From positions 494,712 to 558,711 of the forward strand of contig NZ_RJVB01000003.1 in NCBI RefSeq assembly GCF_003751505.1: a stretch of DNA of 64,000 nucleotides, written 5' to 3'. Below are positions 37,251 through 46,149 of the stretch, piece by piece (within the stretch, counting starts at the first letter, position 1; every line of letters starts with the position of its first letter). The stretch is from Erwinia sp. JUb26 (lineage in GTDB: Bacteria > Pseudomonadota > Gammaproteobacteria > Enterobacterales > Enterobacteriaceae). Under the pieces are notes generated by a model, which was not told where the DNA came from, ran no database searches, and saw only the letters and a list, made by a program, of their open reading frames with translations. A program made the translations under genes and the position numbers.

Positions 37251-37283
37251 TATCGCTCATGGAAATTCATATCATGAGCGATA
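37251..37283 (+). terminator. Hairpin after mipA
   Basis: Perfect 11-bp arms TATCGCTCATG/CATGAGCGATA just after the mipA stop. No U-run on the plus strand, so termination efficiency is uncertain. Confidence 0.45.
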
Positions 37284-37344
37284 AAATATCAGTTATGGAA
37301 TAACCTTGATAGTATTTTCAGACCATACAAAAAGTTACTAACAT

Positions 37345-37505
37345 GCAGTTACCTCTCTTAAAAACGATGTGCCAACCGCTATTTTTACTGGAGAGTATAC
37401 TCATAATGTTCCAAGCTATGAGTGAATGCATTCAGTTATTCCCGGTTAGGAACTGCGTGTCTATAAGAAGAAGAACATTGGGACCGTTTGTTAGCATTTA
37501 AAATG
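37345..37505 (+). pseudogene. Remnant of an alpha/beta hydrolase C-terminus
   Basis: Translates as DVPTAIFTGEY, then MHSVIP and a late block with stops and a frameshift. These pieces align with DIPTAIFTGEY...MQSVIP of the intact hydrolase at 44607-45665. So a second, decayed hydrolase of the same family lies behind mipA. Confidence 0.65.
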
Positions 37506-37628
37506 CAACGAGTTTTACTCATTATTTAATGGTTTTTTAAATAAAATCCACTGAAAATAAAAAATATTGAGTAAGGGGATTCTATTACTAGGTTTGCTAT
37601 AGGCCTGTGAAGGGGAGCTATGGAAACC

Positions 37629-38312
37629 TCAATCAGATGATTTATAAACATAAGCACGTATGAAAACCTCAACTGCGCGTGAAACAATATCTGTAATTTG
37701 CTGTTCACTGAGTTGCGTTATTACATTATATAAGCCTGCTTCATTTATCTCAGATTCAAGCAAGCCGAAATAATGACAAGCAACAACATTAGGATCCGCT
37801 TCGTATAAATAGCCTCGTTCAATGAGTGGTTTAAAGTATAGTCCTAGATGCTGTATGGCTTTGTTTGGACCTTGTTCATAAAACAATTGACCTAAGTCTG
37901 GATTTGCGGACGCCGTAATCATCATACGTCTGGCTGCAAGAGCGCGTGGTGTATGAAAACTAGAAAGAATGTAGTGTCCAAATTTTGTCAGAGCATCTTT
38001 ACAATTTTCTTCATGGTTTGGGAAAAGAAGTGAGTCTACAGCACTTTCTGATGAACTAATCGGCTGTGGACCATCTCCAGTACAGTACAAGAAATTGATG
38101 ATTTCATTGTCATTTCCTTGTGATGCTTTGATTATCAGTGCGGAAAACAACGACTCCTTTGAGTCAAAATATCGATACAAAGTAGATTTTGCACTGCCTG
38201 ATCTTGATGCTATTTGATCCATGGTGGATTGCTCAAATCCGACCTCAAGGAATACGTCTCTTGCTGCGGACAAAAAGGCATTTCGTACACTCTCTGATTT
38301 GCTTCTGGACAT
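37629..38312 (-). CDS. TetR/AcrR-family repressor
   Basis: 227 aa. N-terminal TetR helix-turn-helix (AFLSAARDVFLEVGFEQSTMDQIASRSGSAKSTLYRYFDSKESLFSAL), then a TetR_C ligand domain. A perfect 13-bp palindrome lies 43 bp upstream of its start, and a close copy lies ahead of mipA. It most likely represses itself and the mipA transcript. Confidence 0.9.
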   Translation of the reverse strand: MSRSKSESVRNAFLSAARDVFLEVGFEQSTMDQIASRSGSAKSTLYRYFDSKESLFSALIIKASQGNDNEIINFLYCTGDGPQPISSSESAVDSLLFPNHEENCKDALTKFGHYILSSFHTPRALAARRMMITASANPDLGQLFYEQGPNKAIQHLGLYFKPLIERGYLYEADPNVVACHYFGLLESEINEAGLYNVITQLSEQQITDIVSRAVEVFIRAYVYKSSD

Positions 38313-38354
38313 CAGTGCTCCACTAAATCCTAATCTACGATAAAATGATCTAAG

Positions 38355-38385
38355 ATACCGAAACGATGAAGTATCGTTTCGGTAT
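38355..38385. promoter_or_regulatory. TetR operator, site 1 (autoregulation)
   Basis: Arms ATACCGAAACGAT and ATCGTTTCGGTAT are perfect complements around GAAGT. Located just upstream of the tetR start. Site 2 at 35939-35961 shares its core. Confidence 0.75.
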
Positions 38386-38477
38386 TGTCAAGTGGTGCGA
38401 TTGTGGACAGGATAATTTACTTCAAATGGCGAGGCGACCTGCATATTTTTTGAGTTAATTGATAACCTTTACCTGAT

Positions 38478-39176
38478 TCAGGATGCTGGCGTTATTTTTA
38501 AATTCCGAAAAAAAGCCATCGTACCGGATTCAAGCCATACGCCAACACCACCACGCTGATTTGCACCCAGTTTCAAGTCTGTAACTATAAGTGATGGAGC
38601 TGATTTTCCGTCGAGATAAAGCTCAGCTTTTTCTCCTTTGACAACAATTTTCATGTGTATCCAGCGTTCCATATCCAGTTCAGCATAGCTTTCGTACTTT
38701 TCTGGGGATTCTTGTCTCAGTTTGTCAAACCTGTAATCAGGATAAGCTACATACTGAACACTGTGATTACGCCGAACCTGATCTTCAGCAACGCTATTTG
38801 TAGGACGGAGGTAGATACTTTCAAAGTGTCCCTTGCTGTCTATACGAAAAGTCAGGCCAATAAAACCTCTGGCATAGGTTGGCGCTTCATCTACAAGCTT
38901 ACTGGCAATATCAACCTCAATTACACCGTCACCAAAATCAAACGGTAACCAAGCCATATAATTTCGGTCGGCCAGTTTTTCCTTCTTCGGATCCTGAATG
39001 GCATCAGTTGGCATGGTCATTTTGAATGCTGGTTCACCTTTGAAGGTACTGTGCTCCAGAGATACGCCGGATAGCGTGAAATCCTTGATAGTAATATTAG
39101 CCGAAGCACTTACCGAAAACATTTCAGCAGCACAAAGAAAAACAGTGGTAAAAGGAAGTTTCGGTATCAAACTCAT
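38478..39176 (-). CDS. Secreted lectin/glucanase-fold protein
   Basis: 232 aa. Signal peptide to about residue 26 (FSVSASA). Beta-rich body with FDFGDGVIEVDIASKL, then GFIGLTFRID, ERWIHMKIVVKGEKAELYLDG and GGVGVWLESGTMAFFRNLKI: the concanavalin A-like fold found in DUF1080/LamG proteins. Possibly carbohydrate-binding or a glycoside-acting enzyme; no catalytic motif can be assigned. A palindrome TACCGATCGGTA lies 60 bp upstream. Confidence 0.7.
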   Translation of the reverse strand: MSLIPKLPFTTVFLCAAEMFSVSASANITIKDFTLSGVSLEHSTFKGEPAFKMTMPTDAIQDPKKEKLADRNYMAWLPFDFGDGVIEVDIASKLVDEAPTYARGFIGLTFRIDSKGHFESIYLRPTNSVAEDQVRRNHSVQYVAYPDYRFDKLRQESPEKYESYAELDMERWIHMKIVVKGEKAELYLDGKSAPSLIVTDLKLGANQRGGVGVWLESGTMAFFRNLKITPAS

Positions 39177-39235
39177 AAGTTCTCCGAGTTGTTTGAATTA
39201 ACTTTATGGTGCTTGATCCTCTCTCTGGTTAATAT

Positions 39236-39247
39236 TACCGATCGGTA
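39236..39247. promoter_or_regulatory. Palindromic operator upstream of the secreted lectin-fold gene
   Basis: Perfect 12-bp palindrome TACCGATCGGTA, a typical repressor site, unlike the TetR sites nearby. The cognate regulator is unknown. Confidence 0.45.
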
Positions 39248-39693
39248 TTATCAGTTTGCCTGGAGATGGATGAGACGGTAGCGTTCTTCACATGGATGGA
39301 TTTATGGTTTTGCTGGTTTTTCATCATATAAAAGTTTTATCCTGAACCCTAAAAAATTCTATACATGAAACGAATTATCTAACCAATAATAAGTGGGGAT
39401 GTTCGGAAAGATAAAGTTTCATTTTGGATGGACACTCCAAACGTTTCGTAGGGATTCCCAGTACTTAATGGCATAATGCTATAATGCTTATAGAGTAAGC
39501 AGATACGGATGTGATGTATGTAACAAATACCCTTTATGGCATGTCCACATGATGTAGATGAAGACATTACTAACATCGTTTTATGCCAAACCGTAGGGAT
39601 GGGAGCATACGGAAGAAACTAGCGGCCTCAATTTAAGAGTCGTTTGATCCAAGGCATAATTGTTCTTAGTGCCTTGAACCAAGATAAAGGTAT
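39248..39693. other. Intergenic region between lectin-fold and SDR genes
   Basis: About 450 bp, AT-rich, no gene I can support. Confidence 0.35.
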
Positions 39694-40593
39694 CTACTTA
39701 GCCGTCATCTCGGTCAGAATCCACTGGACAACTGAATTATGTTGCGGTTTCCATCCTAACTCCTGATGGGCGCGAACTGATCTAACCCTACTATTGGAGC
39801 CTAATGAGTAGCGAGCCCGCATTCTACCCCAAATCTTTTCAGCATCTTCAATAGGGCAACTTTGAGGTCCTTCAATTTCAAAACGTTTTGCGATGGCTGC
39901 CCCGAGTTCTGCTAAGGATGACTCTCCATTTTCTACAAAATAGAATGCTCCTGATGGCGCATTTTCCAGTGCTAGTTGGTAAAGTTTGCATAGGTCATCT
40001 ATATGTACGTTGGACCAGATGTTCAAACCTTTTCCAATGATGCGTACTACTCCGCTGTCTAATGCCTGATTAATGAGCAGTGGAATCTGTACGCTGTGTG
40101 TGTCTGGCAGTTTCCCTTCTCCGTAGACTAGGCTGTTACACAAAACAATGCCTCGTATTCCTTTCGTCCTTAGGATTTTCTCGTCAATCGCTCTTCGTGC
40201 TTGTTTTTCAGGAGGGATATACAGTGTACTATTTTCATCGAAGATGACATTGTTGGATTTATTACCATCGCTCATATCAGCAATGACACTTGTTCCACTG
40301 GTATGCAGGAGCGGTTTGTTTGTCCCGCGAATAGCTGTCAACAGAGTTTCTACTGTATTTAAGTCATCGCTATTAGCGGCATTGATGACGGCATCTGCCC
40401 GTTGGGCTTCGTAAGTAAGTAACTCGCTGTTGTTGAGTTCACCGATAACGGGTTCGATACCTCGGGCTGTAAGTTGTACTGCCTTATCTGGATTACGAGC
40501 GAGTCCACGGATGTGGTGCCCAGCGTTACGTAAATAGACTGATAGAGAACCACCGATGTATCCTGTTGATCCAGTTATAAAGATATTCATCAC
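39694..40593 (-). CDS. NAD(P)-dependent epimerase/dehydratase (extended SDR)
   Basis: 299 aa. Rossmann signature GSTGYIGGSL at residues 7-16, then DAVINAAN and HTSGTSVI. The Tyr of the usual YxxxK is replaced by a short EKQARRAIDEK region, as in atypical SDRs. Substrate unknown. Neighbours are other small redox genes. Confidence 0.8.
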   Translation of the reverse strand: MMNIFITGSTGYIGGSLSVYLRNAGHHIRGLARNPDKAVQLTARGIEPVIGELNNSELLTYEAQRADAVINAANSDDLNTVETLLTAIRGTNKPLLHTSGTSVIADMSDGNKSNNVIFDENSTLYIPPEKQARRAIDEKILRTKGIRGIVLCNSLVYGEGKLPDTHSVQIPLLINQALDSGVVRIIGKGLNIWSNVHIDDLCKLYQLALENAPSGAFYFVENGESSLAELGAAIAKRFEIEGPQSCPIEDAEKIWGRMRARYSLGSNSRVRSVRAHQELGWKPQHNSVVQWILTEMTAK

Positions 40594-40635
40594 CGACTCC
40601 TTTTTTAGAAACCCATAAAACTACTGAGTTTACCT

Positions 40636-40970
40636 CTACACAATTGATTTTATATTTCGGTGGATTTTCCCGCATGTAGTGAAAATATCATTCACTTTTT
40701 CAATGACAGCTTCGCACTCAGGCAATATGTCTCGACAAAACGCCGTCACAATGATACTTCGTGTATTGCGATAGAAGAGGATTTCTCCTAATACACTTTC
40801 AAGCTCCTTGTTAGACCGGGAGACTTCTCTGCGGAGTTGTCCCCATTTTTCTGCCGTTTCTTTAAATGAGTTTGAGCGAGCTGTTGTGATAAAAAAAGCA
40901 ATAAATCCACTTTTGATAACATAACATCCCCCTGCAACTCGCCTAAAATTGAGAATAAAGCAACCTCTCG
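40636..40970 (-). pseudogene. Open stretch without start codon, probable gene remnant
   Basis: About 110 codons open on the minus strand (GCFILNFRRVAGGCYVIKSG, then FKETAEKWGQLRREVSRSNKE) with no usable ATG, GTG or TTG. A stop lies just upstream. Helical; family not recognised. Likely the tail of a lost gene. Confidence 0.35.
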
Positions 40971-41015
40971 CCTTTCAGGCGAAGCAGCTGGAAATGGCTT
41001 TGAATCCGGGGAGCG

Positions 41016-41369
41016 TTAGCGAGTAAAACCGGCAAACGTTTTCATGTAAACAGCGCCAAAGGCATCCAGTCTTTTTCTGATATGTTCGTCGGTTTCACCA
41101 TATACAGTCAGGCCGGTTACATCAACATGTGAAATAAAGCGTTCAGCAAACGGAGCAAAGGTCACATCAACATGAGATACCAGTGCATCCGCCTTATAAC
41201 CTTCAATGATATGTGCTGTTTTTTGATCATCACTGACGCTGTACATATAGGTCAGTGTTCCCGGTTCTTTTTCAGTCTCTTTTACAATTTCAGACGCCAG
41301 ATTACGAAAATTAGCAAACTGTCCTTCTTTTACAGAAAGAGTGAATACACAAATAATTTCATTCTTCAT
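41016..41369 (-). CDS. ABM-domain monooxygenase-like protein
   Basis: 117 aa from ATG 41369 with AGGA 8 bp upstream. VFTLSVKEGQFANFRNLASEIVKETEKEPGTLTYMYSVSD is the antibiotic-biosynthesis monooxygenase/YgiN pattern. Such small dimeric proteins oxidise quinols or act on aromatic substrates without cofactors. Lies near a tautomerase and an SDR; pathway unknown. Confidence 0.8.
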   Translation of the reverse strand: MKNEIICVFTLSVKEGQFANFRNLASEIVKETEKEPGTLTYMYSVSDDQKTAHIIEGYKADALVSHVDVTFAPFAERFISHVDVTGLTVYGETDEHIRKRLDAFGAVYMKTFAGFTR

Positions 41370-41587
41370 TACATCATCCTGCATAATGGATAGTAAAGAA
41401 ATAACATCTCATTTCAATTTTGCTGATTACATCCCGACATTAATCAACATAAATAATCCGGTTGACCTCTTTCGATAATCATCATGTCGATTGGAAATAT
41501 AAGCAACGAATGTAAATATTGCGTGTTCAGTACCGTGATATCAAGTCAGGCACGGTACTGGACGTCCGGCAATTTTAAAAATGTTCT

Positions 41588-41785
41588 TTAACCTGACTTT
41601 TTCATCGTTTCCGCAAAAATTTCGCCAGAAATAGCCCAGTTTTCAGTTTTCACATCATTGAAAATGACATAAACATATTGTGGGTCGACACTGGCGTGTG
41701 TGGCAATCGCTTCTGTTACCGCACGTGCAATAGCAGGTTTAGCCTCATCGCGGCCATCAAACATCTGAATATTTACTACAGGCAT
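41588..41785 (-). CDS. 4-oxalocrotonate tautomerase-family protein
   Basis: 65 aa from ATG 41785, leaving Pro as residue 1 after Met removal, the catalytic base of the family; GAGGGG precedes it. PVVNIQMFDGRDEAKPAIARAVTEAIATH and VYVIFNDVKTENWAISGE agree with the fold. Confidence 0.85.
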   Translation of the reverse strand: MPVVNIQMFDGRDEAKPAIARAVTEAIATHASVDPQYVYVIFNDVKTENWAISGEIFAETMKKSG

Positions 41786-41911
41786 GGTATGTCCCCTCAT
41801 TGTGAATAGTTAACAGATAGTGTGTTGCAGAATCTGTTAACTATCGTCGTACAGAGTGAACAATTGATAAACCCATATGTGGGGGACGCAGTGGGGAATT
41901 TTTTTCCCTAA

Positions 41912-42832
41912 TCAGGCAAATCTATCGATATCGGCCAGCCGGATCAGTTCATCAATAATGAACCTGACCCCGGGCATGAGTGCCCTGGCACGAGGCCAGA
42001 TTACGCTCAGTTCTGTCGGCGACGGTGTCAGTTCCGGTAGAACGGGAATAAGTCTCGCATCAGCAAAATAGGGGCGCAGTAGCGATTCAGGGAACTGTAT
42101 AATGCCTGCTCCGGCAATCCCCGCTGCTATCATGGCATCACCGTCACTTATCTGATGAAATGGAACAGGATTGAAACGTATATCCTGTCCTTGCGGATCG
42201 CGAACTAGCCAGTTGAGTGGCGAGCCTCCCCGCCAGGCCATAACACATCGATGTTTATGCAAATCTTCCAGGGTAAGAGGTGTTCCATAACGGGACAGAT
42301 ACTCTGGTGACGCACACAGGAGTAAATGTTGTGCATTCAGGGAGCGGGCAACTAAATCAGTCGTGTCTTTCAGAGGACCAAAGCGAATAGCAAGGTCAAA
42401 CCCCATATCCAGTGGATCGATAATACGGTCATTGAATGTCAGCACCAGTCGGAGCTCAGGATACTGCGCGGCGATTTGCAACAGTACCGGCATCATAACG
42501 GTTTTACCAAATGCAGCAGGCATATCAATTCTGACCACACCTGATGGTTCTGTCTGTCTGGCGAGCAGTGATGACTCTGCGGCCTGCATTGTTTCCAGTG
42601 CGCTTCTGCAACTGGCAAGATAAGCCTCACCTTCGGTGGTCAATGTCATTTTTCGTGTTGTACGGTGAAAAAGCTTCGTGCCTAGTCGTTCTTCCAGCCG
42701 GACAATGCTCTTACCGATTGCTGAGCGGGTCATTCCCAGTTGCTCGGCTGCTTCTGTAAAACTGTGTGCATCCGCCACGGCAACAAAATGGACAATGGCC
42801 CGGAGAGAATCAGTGGTGAAAGGTGCTGGCAT
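41912..42832 (-). CDS. LysR-family regulator
   Basis: 306 aa. N-terminal helix-turn-helix (AIVHFVAVADAHSFTEAAEQLGMTRSAIGKSIVRLEERLG) and an effector domain with PLDMGFDLAIRFGP. This is the type that controls small-molecule oxidoreductases. Same strand and 12 bp after the LysR gene upstream. Confidence 0.9.
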   Translation of the reverse strand: MPAPFTTDSLRAIVHFVAVADAHSFTEAAEQLGMTRSAIGKSIVRLEERLGTKLFHRTTRKMTLTTEGEAYLASCRSALETMQAAESSLLARQTEPSGVVRIDMPAAFGKTVMMPVLLQIAAQYPELRLVLTFNDRIIDPLDMGFDLAIRFGPLKDTTDLVARSLNAQHLLLCASPEYLSRYGTPLTLEDLHKHRCVMAWRGGSPLNWLVRDPQGQDIRFNPVPFHQISDGDAMIAAGIAGAGIIQFPESLLRPYFADARLIPVLPELTPSPTELSVIWPRARALMPGVRFIIDELIRLADIDRFA

Positions 42833-42844
42833 ACAGGAATTCCA

Positions 42845-43768
42845 CTACAACACACGACGGGTAGCCGGGAGCGATTTCCCCTGGCCAGTGCCGAAGTGAC
42901 GGGTCGAAAAATCAAGAAAGCTGCGAAGCTTTGGTGTCAGCCTTCTGTCCGGGGCATACATTACATGCAAAGGTCTTGAGGGTACGCTGTACTCGGGTAA
43001 TACATGTACGAGTCTGCCTGCCACAATGTGCGGCCACACCAGTTCTGTTGGTTGCATTGCAATACCAAAACCAGACAAGGCTGCGCTGATCAGCGCCTCG
43101 CCACTGTCCAGAAGCAGACGCCCGGAAACGGGCAGTGAAACATGGCCTTCCGGACCATCAAATTCCCACTGTGTTCTGAGGGTGGTATGAGTGAAGATCA
43201 AACATTCATGCTGCAATAAGTCTTCTGGTTTTTTCAGTAACAGTGCTTTTTTCAGATAATCAGGTGCTGCGCAAAGAAGCAACTGGTAAGGGGCAAGGGA
43301 TTTTGCCATCAAAGCACTGTCCGCCAGCGCGCCGACACGGAAAACAGCATCGTATCCTTCGTCAATCAGGTCCACTTTACGGTTAGTTAGCGTCATTTCG
43401 ACCGATATTTCAGGATGTTCTTTAAGAAATAGCGGCAGAAGAGGGGCAAGCGCATTGATGCCGAATGTCACAGGGGCATTGATTTTAAGTCTGCCACGCG
43501 GAACAACCCTCACTTCCTCGGCAAACGATTCGGCAATTTCTACCTCCGCAAGAATAATTTTTGCACGCTCATAAAAATGATGGCCCGCCTCAGTCAGGCT
43601 ATGTTGCCGGGTTGTTCTACTTATTAATCGTACACCAAGATGGTGCTCAAGTGCTGCGACATGCTTACCCACAAGTTGTGCGGACAGATTCATTGCATCC
43701 GCTGCGGCTGAAAAGGAACCCAGCTCCACAGCTTTGACATAGATAGCCATGCTGGTCAATCGATCCAT
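42845..43768 (-). CDS. LysR-family regulator
   Basis: 307 aa from ATG 43768 (MDRLTSMAIYVKAVELGSFSAAADAMNLSAQLVGKHVAALE); a TTG at 43795 is the alternative start. Effector domain with DLIDEGYDAVFRVG. Divergent from the F420-type oxidoreductase at 43867 with about 100 bp between, so it likely controls that gene. Confidence 0.9.
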   Translation of the reverse strand: MDRLTSMAIYVKAVELGSFSAAADAMNLSAQLVGKHVAALEHHLGVRLISRTTRQHSLTEAGHHFYERAKIILAEVEIAESFAEEVRVVPRGRLKINAPVTFGINALAPLLPLFLKEHPEISVEMTLTNRKVDLIDEGYDAVFRVGALADSALMAKSLAPYQLLLCAAPDYLKKALLLKKPEDLLQHECLIFTHTTLRTQWEFDGPEGHVSLPVSGRLLLDSGEALISAALSGFGIAMQPTELVWPHIVAGRLVHVLPEYSVPSRPLHVMYAPDRRLTPKLRSFLDFSTRHFGTGQGKSLPATRRVL

Positions 43769-43866
43769 TGAAAACAATCCAGTTATAATGTCCAAACATT
43801 AAAGCAATTTATCATGCTATGACGCAATAATAGACTGGTTTCGTTAATCATCAAGAGGAACGAAAC

Positions 43867-44490
43867 ATGAAAATTGGCGTAATTGGTACAGGCAATATGG
43901 GGGCAGGACTTGCTGCTCTTTTTTCTGGTAAGCATGACGTGTTTATCGGGCATCGGGACCCGGCTAAAGCCGCTGAATTGGCTCACAAAATAGGTGATTC
44001 AGTTCAGGGGGGAGGGATTGCCGCTGCTATCTCCGTTGCAGACATTATTATTCTTGCCACCCCTTACCTTGCAGCAACAGACGTATTTTCAGCCGCTGGT
44101 GATCTGGAAGGCAAAGTGCTGGTCGATATTTCTAATCCGGTCAGTGCTGATTTCAGTGAACTGGTTATTGGTCATGAGACCTCAGCGGCAGAAGAAATTC
44201 AGAAACTGGTTCCGAAGGCTAACGTTGTAAAAGCGTTCAATACGCTTTTTGCTCAACTGCTCCCGGAAGAATCACGTCAGAGCAACAAATTACAGGTATT
44301 TATTGCCGGGAATAATGACCAGGCTCGTGAGCAGGTAGCTGAACTGGCCACATCTGTGAATCTGGAGCCGGTAAATGCGGGCCTTCTCAAGAACAGCCGT
44401 TACCTTGAGCCTCTTGGCGCTATGAATATCCAGTTTGGCTATTTCCTGGGTCAGGGGCCGGTAGTCGCTCCTGCCTGGGTGAAAGCCTGA
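43867..44490 (+). CDS. NADPH-binding F420-reductase-family protein
   Basis: 207 aa. GVIGTGNMGAGLAALFSGKHDVFIGHRD is the NADP-binding loop (HRD at the end selects NADP). VLVDISNPVS and VVKAFNTLFAQLL match the NADPH:F420 oxidoreductase-like family. Enterobacteria lack F420, so the actual partner is probably another flavin or quinone. Ends before a terminator at 44502. Confidence 0.85.
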   Translation: MKIGVIGTGNMGAGLAALFSGKHDVFIGHRDPAKAAELAHKIGDSVQGGGIAAAISVADIIILATPYLAATDVFSAAGDLEGKVLVDISNPVSADFSELVIGHETSAAEEIQKLVPKANVVKAFNTLFAQLLPEESRQSNKLQVFIAGNNDQAREQVAELATSVNLEPVNAGLLKNSRYLEPLGAMNIQFGYFLGQGPVVAPAWVKA

Positions 44491-44501
44491 ATATTCTGAA
44501 C

Positions 44502-44537
44502 AATTATCCGGCTCCCCCTCTGTCGGATAATTTTATT
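44502..44537 (+). terminator. Terminator after the oxidoreductase gene
   Basis: Perfect arms AATTATCCG/CGGATAATT followed by TTATT. Confidence 0.65.
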
Positions 44538-44606
44538 GGAGCCTGTTCGATTACTAAACCGTTTCAGACGGGTTCATCTGCACATACAATTTATCCGGAC
44601 ATTGTC

Positions 44607-45665
44607 GTGAAAAATTTTAAAAAGTATGTTGTTAAATGGGTTTTCACTCTTCTTATGACCATTTCAACTCATGCCGTATTTGCCGCTTCTGCCGTTGATG
44701 TTATTGGTCGGGATTTTGTTTTTTCTGCTCCGCCTGAGGGGATGCCATCCAGGCTGTCCGATTTTAAGGGCTTAAAGTTAAATACCTTTACCACAAGTGA
44801 TGGGGTCAAACTTCGGTACTGGGAAGCAGGGAAAGGGAAGCCTCTGGTGTTTGTTCCTGGTTGGGCAGCTAACGGGGCAGAGTATATCTATGTGATGTAC
44901 CTTTTAAGCCAGGACTTTCATGTTTATGTACTGGATCCCAGAAATCAGGGGCTATCTGAATCCGCATCCTACGGAAGTCGTATATCTCGTTTTGCCATGG
45001 ATCTCCGGGAAATGACGCAGCATGCAGGTATTACTAAAGCCAGTTTTAGTGGATGGTCCATGGGGGCATCTGTTCTGTGGAGTTATATCGATTTATTTGG
45101 GACTTCTGACATAGAACGAATTGCATTTGTGGATGAGCCCCCCTCTATCTACAGCCATCAAAACTGGACAGAGCAGGAACGCCTGCAAGCTGGCGGAAGT
45201 GTGACTTCACCCGAAGCAATGATCGAAGCATTCCGTGGTATGAAAACACCGAATAAGCTTGTTTCCGACCTGAATGCATTCGAACGGGTTCAGTTAATGG
45301 ACTCTCCATGGTTTGCGAGTTCTGAGAATTTTTCCCGTCAAGTAACTCGTAACAAACCGCAGGATCTCGAACGGGTACTCTTTGATCATCTGACCAATGA
45401 CTGGCGGGATGTTATTGAACACAAAATAGATATTCCAACGGCAATCTTCACCGGTGAATACAGTCCATATATTGAAAGCCAGCGCTGGATGCAGTCGGTT
45501 ATTCCAGACTCCAGATTATTTATTTTTACCCGAGCAGAACAAGGTGATCACTTTTTGATGTTCAAAAACCCGCTCAAATTTACGTCTGAACTTAAATCGT
45601 TTCTGAACGAGAAAGTGAATGGAAATTTCAACACAACTGAGAGTGATAATAAACTCAATAAATAA
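44607..45665 (+). CDS. Exported alpha/beta hydrolase
   Basis: 352 aa, GTG start, signal peptide ending HAVFAASA. Hydrolase fold: LRYWEAGKGKPLVFVPGWAANG (oxyanion), nucleophile elbow SGWSMGAS (Ser near 152), VLDPRNQGLS, and a late GDHFLMFKNP with the catalytic His. Acts in the periplasm or outside the cell, substrate unknown. A decayed relative lies at 37345-37505. Confidence 0.85.
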   Translation: MKNFKKYVVKWVFTLLMTISTHAVFAASAVDVIGRDFVFSAPPEGMPSRLSDFKGLKLNTFTTSDGVKLRYWEAGKGKPLVFVPGWAANGAEYIYVMYLLSQDFHVYVLDPRNQGLSESASYGSRISRFAMDLREMTQHAGITKASFSGWSMGASVLWSYIDLFGTSDIERIAFVDEPPSIYSHQNWTEQERLQAGGSVTSPEAMIEAFRGMKTPNKLVSDLNAFERVQLMDSPWFASSENFSRQVTRNKPQDLERVLFDHLTNDWRDVIEHKIDIPTAIFTGEYSPYIESQRWMQSVIPDSRLFIFTRAEQGDHFLMFKNPLKFTSELKSFLNEKVNGNFNTTESDNKLNK

Positions 45666-45735
45666 AGGGAAATATAATTTTTTTCAACTACCCATTAGGA
45701 ATTGGATTAGTGGGAGTGCCCCCTATTAAGTTGTC

Positions 45736-45991
45736 AGGCATGTTTATGGCGCAGTAGGGGGATAAAAGAACCACCACTCATCATAGCCAATTGCTGCTTA
45801 AGGCGTGCGATTTCGGTTGCCTGCTGCTCACGCTCAGAGGTGGAGCCCTGCTGACGTTGTTAACTGCACCAGGCGTAGAGTTTATAATCGTGCAGGCTGA
45901 GCTCCCTGGCGGCTTTGGCCACGCCGATACGCTCAGCCTGCGCCTGCTGGTGAAACTCCGGGGTATATCGATTACGGGATGTCTTCTTCAT
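45736..45991 (-). pseudogene. IS3-family orfA remnant
   Basis: MKKTSRNRYTPEFHQQAQ, then ERIGVAKAARELSLHDYKLYAW: a helix-turn-helix transposase OrfA with an in-frame stop after 43 codons. Reading resumes TEIARLKQQLAMM and is then cut. No OrfB is present. A dead insertion-sequence scar between the hydrolase and the PTS operon. Confidence 0.75.
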
Positions 45992-46149
45992 AGATTTTGC
46001 TTGCATCATGGTTCATCTTGTTAACGATTTACTCGCTTAACAGCGTGTCCGCTATGTCGTGGGTAGGATCATGCCTCCGCCGAACCGCACCGTCTCATAA
46101 GCCCGGACGTCTGCAACGAGCAGACTCATTACCAAATACTCAGCCTTAC

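Noticed and set aside
40636..40970. A new gene upstream of the monooxygenase on the minus strand
   Set aside because: Open for about 110 codons but without a start codon and with a stop just upstream; kept only as a low-confidence remnant.
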